Shown: one piece after another, positions 14,474 to 22,799 of the stretch
Layout of the letters: each line of letters starts with the position of its first letter
Position numbering within the stretch: the first letter of the stretch is position 1
DNA from: Goleter apudmare HA4340-LM2
GTDB taxonomy: Bacteria; Cyanobacteriota; Cyanobacteriia; Cyanobacteriales; Nostocaceae
DNA length: 64,000 bases
Reading direction: 5' to 3'
Assembly (NCBI GenBank): GCA_019359495.1
Contig: JAHHHF010000081.1
Coordinates: forward strand, 1-64,000
Notes under the pieces: generated by a model
Told to the model about the DNA's origin: nothing
Databases searched by the model: none
What the model saw: the letters and a program-made list of their open reading frames with translations, nothing else
Translations under genes and position numbers: made by a program

Positions 14474-15034
14474 ATGCAACTATACACCATTGCCGAGGCA
14501 TCTCAACTAACAGGAATTAAAGTATCAACCATTCGGTCCTGGCTGAGGCGATACCCAGAGGTATTTCAATTAGACGTTCATCTTGCCAGCGATGAACATG
14601 GAAGAAAGCTTTGGACAGAGGCAGGTATCGAAGTACTGCGCTCTCGTCTATCACAGAATGATGCAACTGACGATGCAACCGACGATGCAACCGACGATGC
14701 AACCGACGATGCAACCGACGATGCAACCGACGATGCAACCGACGATGCAACCGACGATGCAACCGACGATGCAACCGACGATGCAACCGACGATGCAACC
14801 GATATGTTGGAAATAATCTTGGAACGGGATGCAGAACTTCTTGCACGAGAATACTGGCGACAGCTGCCAGGGCGGGTACTACGCCGCATCATCTTGATGC
14901 GCGATAACCCCACGCCACAACAGCGTGAAATTGTGCAAATGAGTGTACACGCTGCACTCAACGCTGGCACATCACGTTTACTGTTGCCTGTTTATCAACC
15001 GATGCTTGTGGAGTCAGATGATGAACAAAGCTAA
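14474..15034 (+). CDS. MerR-type HTH protein with a (DDAT)n minisatellite (186 aa)
   Basis: The start is ATG 14474 (MQLYTIAEASQLTGIKVSTI), because the longer frame runs through the terminator. Residues 3-60 form a MerR/excisionase-like winged helix (TIAEASQLTGIKVSTIRSWL). Residues 63-110 are 12 tandem Asp-Ala-Thr-Asp units, and residues 111-186 form a helical domain (ARVLRRIILMRD-like, ending ESDDEQS). It heads the operon that ends with the integrase, so it may act as an excisionase or operon regulator. The repeat is a flexible acidic linker whose length could vary by slippage. Confidence 0.82.
   Translation: MQLYTIAEASQLTGIKVSTIRSWLRRYPEVFQLDVHLASDEHGRKLWTEAGIEVLRSRLSQNDATDDATDDATDDATDDATDDATDDATDDATDDATDDATDDATDDATDMLEIILERDAELLAREYWRQLPGRVLRRIILMRDNPTPQQREIVQMSVHAALNAGTSRLLLPVYQPMLVESDDEQS
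14660..14803. repeat. 12-bp minisatellite, 12 units
   Basis: Twelve head-to-tail units of GATGCAACCGAC (first unit with T, last ending GAT) lie inside the HTH gene. The unit length keeps the frame, and the reverse strand and other frames stay open too. The unit number is the same in the second element copy. Confidence 0.97.
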
Positions 15035-15281
15035 ACAGCCGCCAACTAGCAAGGTTGTTCCATTCACAGGTGAATTTTTTTACCCACAACCTGACCCTAC
15101 ACCACAGCCAGCGACGGGAAACTTATCAGCATTCATGGTCCTGATTATTGCAGCGCTGGCAGGCGGGTTAGCAATTGGAGCTATCGCCACCTACCAACGC
15201 GCCGACCAAACAGAACTGAGGCAACTGCAAGCCGAAAGGCAACAGCTGCAACAGGTAAAACAGAACGTTTGTACTCAATGA
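15018..15281 (+). CDS. Single-TM protein with coiled-coil tail (87 aa)
   Basis: The start ATGATG at 15018/15021 overlaps the end of the HTH gene. A Pro-rich N-terminus (PQPDPTPQPATG) leads into one membrane helix (residues 37-60, FMVLIIAALAGGLAIGAIA) and a Gln/Leu-rich coiled coil (LRQLQAERQQLQQ). The architecture suggests an anchored spacer or regulatory subunit. No family is recognised. Confidence 0.75.
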   Translation: MMNKAKQPPTSKVVPFTGEFFYPQPDPTPQPATGNLSAFMVLIIAALAGGLAIGAIATYQRADQTELRQLQAERQQLQQVKQNVCTQ

Positions 15282-15288
15282 GGTAAAC

Positions 15289-15798
15289 ATGGGAGTTTTA
15301 GCAAGAATCACTAGCAGCACTCAAAAAAAAGGCGGTGAATCAAACTCACTCGCCACCGGAACACACGCCATAGATAAAGATAAGGTGTTGGCTGCAACAG
15401 ACCCAACCGTTATTAACCCACTGCAAACAGGTACTTGGGAAACTATTCGGACTGCTCCAGTTAATCACACCCCGCGTTACTTCAACAAGGCAGAAGCCGA
15501 CGCACTCAAAGCCACTGCAACGCGATCGCAACAGGAGGCAAGACAAACAAAACGCGCTTACAAGTCACTCAAGAAGATTGAAAACGCAGACGCTCAAGTT
15601 CATGCAGCCCATCGGGGGTACATTCGTGGTGTTGCCGACAGTGAGCTAGTCAAAAAACGTTCAGATGCAGCAACCGCCCGACATCTCCATGCACTTAGAC
15701 CAGAATACGCCCGCATGGGAGCAGGGCTAGACCGTGCCGAAAATAACGCAAACGCACGGATTGCCGAAATCAAAGCCAAAGTGAAGAGTAACTACTAA
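15289..15798 (+). CDS. Basic helical element protein (169 aa)
   Basis: AGGT precedes ATG 15289. The protein is alanine/lysine-rich and largely helical after residue 60 (RSQQEARQTKRAYKSLKKIE; NANARIAEIKAKVKSNY). No membrane helix is seen. It may be a DNA- or membrane-associated scaffold. The stop and the next start share one base (TAATG). Confidence 0.75.
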   Translation: MGVLARITSSTQKKGGESNSLATGTHAIDKDKVLAATDPTVINPLQTGTWETIRTAPVNHTPRYFNKAEADALKATATRSQQEARQTKRAYKSLKKIENADAQVHAAHRGYIRGVADSELVKKRSDAATARHLHALRPEYARMGAGLDRAENNANARIAEIKAKVKSNY

Positions 15799-16070
15799 TG
15801 GCAAGAGCGATACACCTGGGGGCATGGTTTTTAACCGGGTGTATCGCTTCTAGCTTTGTGGCGTGGCTAGGGGCGATACATCCGGCATTACTACGAGTCA
15901 TGTGGGTGATTTACATTGTTGCGGCGGCGGCGCTGGTGCTGGCACTCGTGACCGATGATGCAGTGCGAGTGTTTCTCAAACTAGGTGAACAAGATTACTA
16001 CGCGCTACTAATTGCGATCGCATCAGCGATAATTCTGGGGGGAATTTTGCAATGGTTAATCGGTGGATGA
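15798..16070 (+). CDS. Three-helix membrane protein (90 aa)
   Basis: Three hydrophobic stretches span about residues 8-25, 31-52 and 68-88 (LLIAIASAIILGGILQWLIG). There are few charged residues outside the loops. It overlaps both neighbours (TAATG upstream, ATGA downstream), so it is co-translated with them. A small inner-membrane component of unknown function. Confidence 0.78.
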   Translation: MARAIHLGAWFLTGCIASSFVAWLGAIHPALLRVMWVIYIVAAAALVLALVTDDAVRVFLKLGEQDYYALLIAIASAIILGGILQWLIGG

Positions 16071-16591
16071 AAACAAATTGCCTTATGGCTAGCGCCGCGT
16101 CCTTGTGGTTAGCGGCACTCTCTCCCATGCCAGTAATTGGTAAGGGAATTTCCTATGGCTTGGCATTGGTGACTTCAGTGCAACTAGTGCAAGAATCCAG
16201 ACGGCTCATGGTGCAAGATGCCCGCCGCGCTGCCCTAAATGCCGTCAACCAAGAACTCGAACAGACAGAAATTGCACTGCATCACTGGCAACAAGAAGAA
16301 TCGCTTAAAGAGGTTTACGGAGCAACAGCGACTTACCCGCCGGAAGTCAAGCAGGAGTTAACCGAATCGCTGGAACACTTATATAAAGAGCCAAGTGCAG
16401 ATCACCCACAGGAAACTTACACTTCCACTTCCCACACAAAAGCTTTTTATTTGGCTGTGAAGTCACTTTTGGATGCCAAGGGAGAGACGTTTGTGATTGA
16501 GCAAATCCTTAAACTTGGGGGTAGGAATTGGGCAGAAGGGAAAGCACACTTGCAACAGATTTTAAATGAGGGGGAAGCTAATGGATGGTGA
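16067..16591 (+). CDS. Membrane-anchored helical protein (174 aa)
   Basis: The chosen ATG 16067 overlaps the upstream stop as ATGA; ATG 16052 after GGGGGGAA is an alternative. One or two N-terminal hydrophobic stretches (LMASAASLWLAALSPMPVIG) are followed by long helices (QDARRAALNAVNQELEQTEI) and a globular C-terminus (KGETFVIEQILKLGGRNWAE). Unknown function. The last part resembles DNA-binding helix packing only loosely. Confidence 0.75.
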   Translation: MKTNCLMASAASLWLAALSPMPVIGKGISYGLALVTSVQLVQESRRLMVQDARRAALNAVNQELEQTEIALHHWQQEESLKEVYGATATYPPEVKQELTESLEHLYKEPSADHPQETYTSTSHTKAFYLAVKSLLDAKGETFVIEQILKLGGRNWAEGKAHLQQILNEGEANGW

Positions 16592-17003
16592 CAAATCCTC
16601 AATCATGAGTGAGGAATTAGAGAGAAAACTTTGTTCACTAGCTGAAGAATACGTCGAAAATGAACATTACCGCGTAGGTAGTCACAGTTATGCGTGGGAA
16701 GAAACAGACTATCGCAGCGACCATTTAGACGGAAATGTCGTGTGTGGTGAGTGCCGTCCCAATGATGCACATCATTATTCTTGGTGGGAAGTTGTCTCCA
16801 CTGAAATCCTTGATAGTGAAATAAGTGAGTGCAACGATGAAACCGGGGAATATTGCGTTGCTGTTAAGGCTTTGATTGCGGTTAGTTGTGGGGATGAAGA
16901 TGAAGATGTTGACGAAAAGGCAGAACCAGAAGAATGCATAATTTACATTCACATTGAGCGCGATGACGAGGGAGATTTTTGTGTCGTTAGTACAGAAGAA
17001 TAG
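16581..17003 (+). CDS. Acidic hypothetical protein (140 aa)
   Basis: ATG 16581 follows AGGGGGAAG and overlaps the upstream gene by 11 bp. The product is strongly acidic (GDEDEDVDEKAEPEE) with two Cys in VVCGECRPNDAHHYSW and mixed strands. It could mimic DNA or act as a small regulator of the integrase it precedes, but no family is visible. It overlaps the integrase start by 23 bp. Confidence 0.72.
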   Translation: MDGDKSSIMSEELERKLCSLAEEYVENEHYRVGSHSYAWEETDYRSDHLDGNVVCGECRPNDAHHYSWWEVVSTEILDSEISECNDETGEYCVAVKALIAVSCGDEDEDVDEKAEPEECIIYIHIERDDEGDFCVVSTEE

Positions 17004-18153
17004 CGATGAAATTGAAACCTTAATATCAGAAGCTAACACCAGACTCAAAGCACAAAACATCGGCATCATTATAGATTGCAAAGGCTCATTTTTAAGACTA
17101 CGGGGACTATTCCCCAAAAAGCCAGGTTCCCCCGATACAGGACTCACAAGCCAACGCATTAGCTTAAAAATTCGTGCCACAGCAAGCGGAGTCAAAGCAG
17201 CAGAGAAACAAGCTCTAAAAATTCGGTTATCCTTGGATGCAGGCGATTTTGATTGGTCGTCGTATTCTTCCAAAAATTCAATCATTACTCGAAATTACGC
17301 AAACCAAACCCCTCGCACAATCAGCGAGTGGGTTTCTTTATTTGAGGTTGATTATTTTCAAAGAAGACGCACAGATCAGCAAACTTTAACCACCTGGCGC
17401 ACTGAATACGGCATGGTGTTCAAGCGTCTCCCCTCAGAGGCAACCTTGACATCAGAATTATTGCTGCAAACTATCCTCGCTACTCCCCCAGATACCAAAA
17501 CCCGCAAGCGATTTTGTATTTGCCTCGGCGCGATCGCCAAATTTGCTGGCATTCCTTTAGATACTGGGCAACTCAAAGGCAACTACAACCCCAAGCGAGT
17601 TGCACCCCGCCAAATTCCAGATGATCAAGTGATTGTTGAGTGGTATTACAAAATTCCTTCTGCTCCCTGGCGTTGGGTCTACGGCATGATTGCTACTTAT
17701 GGCCTTCGCAATCATGAAGTATTTCGCCTGGATTTGGAGGCATTTGAGGGTAGCCACATTTGCACGGTGCTGGAAGGTAAAACCGGGAATCGGCGCGTGT
17801 GGCCGTTTCATTTGGAATGGGTGGAAGAATTTCAATTGCACTTCCCCCAATTACCCGCCGTCAATTTGGAGCGCTCGAATGCCAGCTTGGGGGGAGACGT
17901 AAGCCAAATGTTTCGGCGAGTGGGTATAAACTTCCCTGCCTACAATCTACGCCACGCTTGGGCAATCAGAACATTAGAGTATGGCTTGCAAGTTTCTCTG
18001 GCAGCCCAGCAGATGGGGCACTCGCAACAAGTGCATAGTGAGTTGTATCATCATTGGATAACAGAAAAACAACACCAACGCGCTTTTGAGCAGTTGCTTA
18101 AACGCTCAGATCGCCCCCGTCCCCCAGTAGTCAATCCCGACAATCCCCTATAA
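16981..18153 (+). CDS. int: Tyrosine recombinase / integrase (390 aa)
   Basis: The enzyme should catalyse integration at the tRNA-Phe 3' end, and with a helper also excision. Catalytic residues are Arg243 (GLRNHEVFRL), Lys267 (LEGKTGNRRVW), box II YNLRHAWAIR with Arg324 but Tyr321 where most relatives have His, His347 (MGHSQQ) and nucleophile Tyr356 (SELYHHW). The N-terminal ~100 residues resemble an arm/core-binding region. GTG 16981 is preferred as start, since GAGGGAG lies six bases upstream; the frame also has ATG 16963. The gene ends 100 bp before the next att core. Confidence 0.93.
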   Translation: MSLVQKNSDEIETLISEANTRLKAQNIGIIIDCKGSFLRLRGLFPKKPGSPDTGLTSQRISLKIRATASGVKAAEKQALKIRLSLDAGDFDWSSYSSKNSIITRNYANQTPRTISEWVSLFEVDYFQRRRTDQQTLTTWRTEYGMVFKRLPSEATLTSELLLQTILATPPDTKTRKRFCICLGAIAKFAGIPLDTGQLKGNYNPKRVAPRQIPDDQVIVEWYYKIPSAPWRWVYGMIATYGLRNHEVFRLDLEAFEGSHICTVLEGKTGNRRVWPFHLEWVEEFQLHFPQLPAVNLERSNASLGGDVSQMFRRVGINFPAYNLRHAWAIRTLEYGLQVSLAAQQMGHSQQVHSELYHHWITEKQHQRAFEQLLKRSDRPRPPVVNPDNPL

Positions 18154-18253
18154 CTAAGCTTTATATATACCTGATGCCAGTAAAACCCCACTCACACAAG
18201 GATTACAGCCTAAATATTGTCAACAATGGGCAAAAATCAAAAGTTGACTTTGT
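18154..18253. other. Integrase-to-att spacer (attP arm)
   Basis: A 100-bp AT-rich stretch between the integrase stop and the att core (18254). It ends AAGTTGACTTTGT before the core. It probably holds recombinase arm sites, none of which can be defined from sequence alone. Confidence 0.4.
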
Positions 18254-18314
18254 GGACTGAAAATCCTCGTGTCACGAGTTCAAGTCTCGTTCCTGGCATC
18301 CAATCAAGACAAGC
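18254..18314 (+). repeat. att core, copy 2 (junction of the two elements)
   Basis: Same 61 bp as 248-308. Upstream it continues the element's own right end (TTTGT), so the anticodon stem is not fully paired here (GTGGA instead of GAGGA). It is the hybrid junction between the two copies. Confidence 0.92.
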
Positions 18315-18416
18315 TATCTAGCCTCCAGAGTTATCGCCTTTGGTGGCTTGTTTGCTATTTGTGCCCGTTTTTTGCCATAGCAGTTTTATCAAAGCCTGTT
18401 GATCCATCAGGTTTAC

Positions 18417-18746
18417 TTAATTTTTTAGCCCTAAAATTTCTGGCTGGGTTTGAACCATCGTTTTAAATTTCCTCAGTTCATCCCAAGCCCTGGTGTTGGT
18501 GTCCAGTTTATTGGAGTGCTGATTTGGATGGTAATTTTGGCACTTGAAGAGAATATATTTGGCGATCGCCTCCAAGACGATATCGGCTGCATTGCCGTGT
18601 AACACGGCATCACCTCTATCTAGTGCCCTAGCATAAGCCATGATTTCCACTTCCAGTGCGACGGGAACGCGAATCACTTTAGTTTCTCCATACTGCCAAG
18701 AGCTAACACTCTTCCAAGTAGTGCGAGTCTTGCCACCTTTGCTCAT
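18417..18746 (-). CDS. Small RHH-like putative DNA-binding protein (copy 2)
   Basis: Same protein as 411-740 in copy 1, again with a perfect palindrome inside the gene and its near-copy upstream. Confidence 0.7.
   Translation of the reverse strand: MSKGGKTRTTWKSVSSWQYGETKVIRVPVALEVEIMAYARALDRGDAVLHGNAADIVLEAIAKYILFKCQNYHPNQHSNKLDTNTRAWDELRKFKTMVQTQPEILGLKN
18593..18609. promoter_or_regulatory. Perfect 17-bp palindrome (copy 2)
   Basis: TGCCGTG-TAA-CACGGCA inside the RHH-like gene, as at 587-603. Confidence 0.5.
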
Positions 18747-18762
18747 AAAAAAAATCCTCTAT

Positions 18763-18779
18763 TGCCGTGTAACAAGGCA
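18763..18779. promoter_or_regulatory. Palindromic operator candidate (copy 2)
   Basis: TGCCGTG-TAA-CAAGGCA, 17 bp upstream of the RHH-like start, as at 757-773. Confidence 0.5.
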
Positions 18780-18831
18780 TTGTAGAGGATGCATCATCTT
18801 GAGTGGAAGTTTACTTGAGAGGAAGGATTGA

Positions 18832-19011
18832 CTAAATATTACTATCCGGTATCGCTGGTCTTTGCACCAGATACCCCAGGATTGCTGTAGCGACTCCACC
18901 TACAGCACCTGCTAAATGAGTATCAATAAGTCCGCTACCACTCAAAAGGCTTGCGCCGCCAGCCACTAATCCCAAAAAGGTGCTGAGTCTATCTAATGTT
19001 TGCTTGTTCAT
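18832..19011 (-). CDS. 59-aa holin-like membrane protein (copy 2)
   Basis: Same as 826-1005; ATGA overlap with the gene upstream is preserved. Confidence 0.72.
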   Translation of the reverse strand: MNKQTLDRLSTFLGLVAGGASLLSGSGLIDTHLAGAVGGVATAILGYLVQRPAIPDSNI

Positions 19012-19277
19012 GGTTTTTCCTTGTGTCTAAATTCAGCTTTGATTTCCAAAATGTCATGCCCAATGGCATCTAGTCGTCGATCCATCTCAACCATTAATTG
19101 CCCAATCCCTTGAGAAATTTGCTCTTGATTGCGCTTTAAATGATTGAAATCTCGCTCTGATGCATACTTTTTTTTCTCGCTGTTTACATACCAAAGTATT
19201 GCTCCAGTGGCAGTAGTAAAAAGAGCCAAAGCGAAACTACATAATGCAACCAGAGTATTTATATCAAGAGGTTTCAT
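19008..19277 (-). CDS. Single-TM coiled-coil protein (copy 2)
   Basis: Same as 1002-1271: one N-terminal membrane helix and a charged helical tail. Confidence 0.8.
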   Translation of the reverse strand: MKPLDINTLVALCSFALALFTTATGAILWYVNSEKKKYASERDFNHLKRNQEQISQGIGQLMVEMDRRLDAIGHDILEIKAEFRHKEKP

Positions 19278-19665
19278 TAGATTTATTTTTAATCTTCCCC
19301 AACTCTAGGAGGATAGTCTTTTGTAACATATCAGGAGTGCAAGCAATCTTTCTGCCATTAAAAGCCAATTCCCAATTCTGTTCATCTCTTTTCAACAAAA
19401 TCTGAGTATCTAAATAAGTAAAAACAGCTACTACAGATAGCGCGGAGATTTCTTTGGGAGGAAGTATTTTAATGCTCAGGGAACTCCTTAGAGCATTGTC
19501 CAGGCATCCATTCAATTCACTTTCGAACTGCTTTGTTAAAGCATTTAAAGCAATTTCTTCAGCCCCGTGACGGTCTCTTTGGATATTCTCATTTCTACTT
19601 TGTACACTCTTCCATTGAGTATCAATAGCATCATCAATCTTGAACTGTGGCAAGATAATTTCCAT
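19264..19665 (-). CDS. Hypothetical element protein, 133 aa (copy 2)
   Basis: Same as 1258-1659, with the start at ATG 19665 after AGGAG. Confidence 0.75.
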   Translation of the reverse strand: MEIILPQFKIDDAIDTQWKSVQSRNENIQRDRHGAEEIALNALTKQFESELNGCLDNALRSSLSIKILPPKEISALSVVAVFTYLDTQILLKRDEQNWELAFNGRKIACTPDMLQKTILLELGKIKNKSNETS

Positions 19666-19675
19666 GTATTCACTC

Positions 19676-21250
19676 CTAATCAATTACGTTTTCAGCACCC
19701 GGTTTTTGCAACATCTCTAAAATGATGTCGTTAAAATTGGGCGGCTCCACATCAACCCACAAATCAATTCGTTCCTCTTTTCTGATGTAGCGTTTTCCGT
19801 TGATAGGAATTCCACTACCCAGCGCTCCTGGAACACGATATTGATTAAATAGTGTGAAATAAGCAGGATAGACTTTCACAGGCTGCTTAATGTAGCTACC
19901 CGTAACATCCTCTGTTCTGTCTTCTGTGATGGTTGGTTTTTTGATTAATTCAGCTTTACTGAGGGTCAAAAGCGCTCTTAGCCTGTCCTCGGCTTCATCG
20001 CCAGTTACTGCGTAAACAGCCATTTGGCGACCATTGTTCAGCAAACCAGTAGCTCGAAACCTGCCGTAAAGATAGCCATTGATGCCCCCACAAGCTAGCT
20101 TGATTCGCTCCCAATCCAATTTAGCTGGGTCAATGTCCGGTACAGAATAGCTGGCACTAACTAACCTGTCTTGTCCCAAACGTTTAGACCAAGGCGGAGT
20201 TGGCACACTGAAGAATTGCACCTGCAAGCTTAAACTTCTTGGTTTACCTCGCAAATAATCATCAATGGGGGTTCCCACAAAGGTTCCTATATCGCGCTGT
20301 TCCATCAACTGATAATTTGTGAGGGTTTGCACGATGACAGGCCTAAGAGCCGCTTCTGGACCAGCTAACACAATTCGTTGGTCATCAATAGAGCGATCTG
20401 GAGTGATTTCAACATATTTACCTTCTCCCATTGGAGGCATTTGCTCTTGTGCAAGTTTCTCTTGTGCAAGGAAAGCCTCGATTGAGTTGGCGACTACGTA
20501 GCCAGCTTCCACGCATCCATCCCAAGCCTCCTCTAGGGCTTCTTCAACAAAATTTCTTACGAAACTGTTATCTATTGATTCCACGGCTTCATCAACCCCC
20601 ATAGCAAACGACCCAGGCTTGGAATTAGGAGCGCCCCAAGCTTTGACTGCATCTGCGGCTTTAGAACCGAAAAACCGATTGACTACATCCACATTGGTTT
20701 TAATCCACTTGCGGATATTTTTGAAACTCCATAGAAGCAAGGATTGCACGCCACTCATAAACGTGTAGCGAACTAAATTAGATAAGTTAGCCAGAAATTC
20801 TTCAGCCAGTTCTTCAGTCACATTCTTAAGAACGTAAGCCCCCATTGCCTCGTTGAAAGACATGATGATAGCCCCAGGAAGGACACCACAGCCCAAATAA
20901 CCAATTAAATTCCCCACAGTTCCACCTAAAAGCCCTCCAATTGCGTCCCATCGCTGGCGTATTTGCTGGTCAATTGATTGGTCACTCATGTTCCAGTCAA
21001 AATTCCAAATGAACTGAACAGTCGAAACAAACAGCGACCATAGTCCGGTTAGAGTGAAGCTGATCAGGTTGCCAGCCTGGGAAATCAAAAACCCTACCAA
21101 GCGACTGCCAGCATTCCAAAGCCAGCCTAGTAAGCCTCCTTCATCATCTCGTTGTGCATTTTCAAACTTGGGATTAAACGAACGATTCCCAAGCGCAGAA
21201 CGCACCTGGCGAGACTCTAAGGCACTTTCAACAATATCCGCTAGCCCCAT
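19676..21250 (-). CDS. 524-aa membrane-anchored element protein (copy 2)
   Basis: Same as 1670-3244: hydrophobic N-terminal third and large soluble remainder. Confidence 0.85.
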   Translation of the reverse strand: MGLADIVESALESRQVRSALGNRSFNPKFENAQRDDEGGLLGWLWNAGSRLVGFLISQAGNLISFTLTGLWSLFVSTVQFIWNFDWNMSDQSIDQQIRQRWDAIGGLLGGTVGNLIGYLGCGVLPGAIIMSFNEAMGAYVLKNVTEELAEEFLANLSNLVRYTFMSGVQSLLLWSFKNIRKWIKTNVDVVNRFFGSKAADAVKAWGAPNSKPGSFAMGVDEAVESIDNSFVRNFVEEALEEAWDGCVEAGYVVANSIEAFLAQEKLAQEQMPPMGEGKYVEITPDRSIDDQRIVLAGPEAALRPVIVQTLTNYQLMEQRDIGTFVGTPIDDYLRGKPRSLSLQVQFFSVPTPPWSKRLGQDRLVSASYSVPDIDPAKLDWERIKLACGGINGYLYGRFRATGLLNNGRQMAVYAVTGDEAEDRLRALLTLSKAELIKKPTITEDRTEDVTGSYIKQPVKVYPAYFTLFNQYRVPGALGSGIPINGKRYIRKEERIDLWVDVEPPNFNDIILEMLQKPGAENVID

Positions 21251-21636
21251 AATTCCTCCAGTTTGATCTGTAGGTTGGCATCTGGGGTCACTCCTACCAA
21301 ACGCGATCTACGTCTGCCAACTTTGTAAACTTCAAAATCACGGAAGTAAACAGAACGCTCTTGTAAGTCCAAAGGAATAGGCAATTCAACAATCACAGGG
21401 GTAGTGGCTGGATAGAGTCTTACAGCATTACCAGTTTGGTCACTGTTAGCCGTGTTGTATCTAGGGCGAATCAAAACGTAACTAGAAAGCTTATTCCAGT
21501 CATTACAGATGAATGAGGCGCGAAGTGTGGAATTGGCACCTGTGGCTGTGACAGGGAACTTAATCCACTGTTTTTTCACGGTTTGTATAGTGCCAAGGTT
21601 ATTCCAAACGCCAATATCATCCGTAGTTGTCGTCAT
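21241..21636 (-). CDS. Beta-rich element protein, 131 aa (copy 2)
   Basis: Same as 3235-3630. Confidence 0.75.
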   Translation of the reverse strand: MTTTTDDIGVWNNLGTIQTVKKQWIKFPVTATGANSTLRASFICNDWNKLSSYVLIRPRYNTANSDQTGNAVRLYPATTPVIVELPIPLDLQERSVYFRDFEVYKVGRRRSRLVGVTPDANLQIKLEELWG

Positions 21637-21871
21637 CTTGCCCTGATTCCTCTAACCATTGGTCGTATTCTCCCCCCTCTACGTATTTCACCATTTCTGC
21701 TTCTGTCACCGCTTCTAACATGCCACTGCCAGCACGAGCAACGAAAGCAAAATCAGGATTGTGGTAGGCGTAATCTCGCCAATCTGGGGGAAGAGTGCCG
21801 TAAAGGTATTCGTCAAAAAAAGGATGACCGGGGAGAATTAACCCGGCTTCCGTTTCAATTGGGAGCAGCAT
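21617..21871 (-). CDS. Acidic 84-aa element protein (copy 2)
   Basis: Same as 3611-3865, sharing one base with the preceding stop codon. Confidence 0.72.
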   Translation of the reverse strand: MLLPIETEAGLILPGHPFFDEYLYGTLPPDWRDYAYHNPDFAFVARAGSGMLEAVTEAEMVKYVEGGEYDQWLEESGQDDDNYG

Positions 21872-22545
21872 TAGGGGTTTGATGGTGCCGCGCCGACCAA
21901 GATTTTCTCTTCACTAAGAATGTCGTATCCGGCTTGGACCACATCTCCTTGCTTATCAGTAGAGAAGAAACTGGAGAAATTTGACCCATTGGGCAGTAGT
22001 TTGGAGGCCTTACCTGGATAAGGCATTGTAGCTCCACTGACAAGTTTGTTTCGTTCAGCATCCGTAGTGACAACTACCGAGCTACTCAGTCCTAGTTCTG
22101 CTCCATAAGCATCAAAGTCAGCTTTGTTCATAGGGAAGCAGTACAGTATACCCCCGGTCAATGTCGCAATAGCAGTCAAGCTATTTCTAGGCGAAGTGGG
22201 AGAACGCAAAGATACACTTCTACGAGTTTTCGTTAAAGTCCATCCTGCGGATTGAGCTGTTGAAATGCTGTTGTAAGCGCAATAGCTACTAGCTGTTTGC
22301 TGCAATCCTGCACCATTTCCTAGTTTTTTAGTTACTCTCGCAGGTTTCGGGGCATTGGCTCCTATGATAAGAATTTTTCCGGCTTGAATATTACTAGCAG
22401 CGTTATGTCCAAGAGAAATAACATCTGAACTGGACACCCCAGGTAATGATGCAATATCTTTTGGTTTAAATCCAAAATACATCAGTTCATTTACCGCTAC
22501 AAAAACCGTATTTGTTCTTTTCTGTCCCCGCGTATAACTCGGCAT
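21871..22545 (-). CDS. 224-aa element protein (copy 2)
   Basis: Same as 3865-4539, with the weak LysM-like N-terminal region. Confidence 0.78.
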   Translation of the reverse strand: MPSYTRGQKRTNTVFVAVNELMYFGFKPKDIASLPGVSSSDVISLGHNAASNIQAGKILIIGANAPKPARVTKKLGNGAGLQQTASSYCAYNSISTAQSAGWTLTKTRRSVSLRSPTSPRNSLTAIATLTGGILYCFPMNKADFDAYGAELGLSSSVVVTTDAERNKLVSGATMPYPGKASKLLPNGSNFSSFFSTDKQGDVVQAGYDILSEEKILVGAAPSNP

Positions 22546-22799
22546 AAGTATAAATCTCCCTACTTAGATACTTCAAGATATTACATCCTGAGCATTAATG
22601 GCTATAGTAAAAACCCCCTGAATAGTGCTGTTTAACTATTAGTAAGTTTGAATACATCTGGCTGACGACAAGCCTCAAAAACACAACTTATTGTCACCTC
22701 GTTAACTATCAAAAACTGCATTTAGACCCTTAAGGGTGCTAATAAAAGACGATGCCTCGCCAAGCCTTAAAACCCAACCAAAATCAACCCCTGTGAAAA
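22546..22799. promoter_or_regulatory. Divergent intergenic region (copy 2)
   Basis: Holds the palindrome ACCCTTAAGGGT at 22726-22737, as in 4540-4793. Confidence 0.4.

Larger units (their letters stand above)
248..18253. mobile_element. 18,006-bp integrative element, copy 1
   Basis: The unit runs from one att core to the next and is repeated head to tail at 18254-36259. It encodes a primase-helicase, a tyrosine recombinase, several small regulators and two operons of mostly unrecognised membrane and beta-rich proteins. No terminase, portal, tail, packaging ATPase or relaxase is apparent. The minus-strand operon occupies the left two thirds and the plus-strand integrase operon the right part, with control sequences between about 11.87 and 14.47 kb. 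Several HIP1-type GCGATCGC sites (e.g. near 556, 8161, 10999, 15524, 16014) suggest long residence in cyanobacterial hosts. Confidence 0.92.

Noticed and set aside
14660-14803. CRISPR-like array
   Set aside because: The units are contiguous 12-mers with no spacers and lie in a coding frame.
14517-14970. Minus- and plus-strand frames across the 12-bp minisatellite (poly HRRL, ASSV, TMQP)
   Set aside because: The repeat unit has no stop in most frames, so long open frames arise automatically; only the HTH gene frame has flanking protein-like sequence.
16725-17285. 186-codon minus-strand frame antisense to the acidic gene and integrase
   Set aside because: Overlaps two well-supported genes and has no ribosome site; composition is that of an antisense shadow.
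248-18253. Ordinary tailed prophage
   Set aside because: No terminase, portal, major tail or baseplate genes are seen in 18 kb despite full coding coverage.
248-18253. Integrative and conjugative element
   Set aside because: No relaxase, coupling protein or type IV secretion ATPase; no Walker A motif outside the primase-helicase was noticed.
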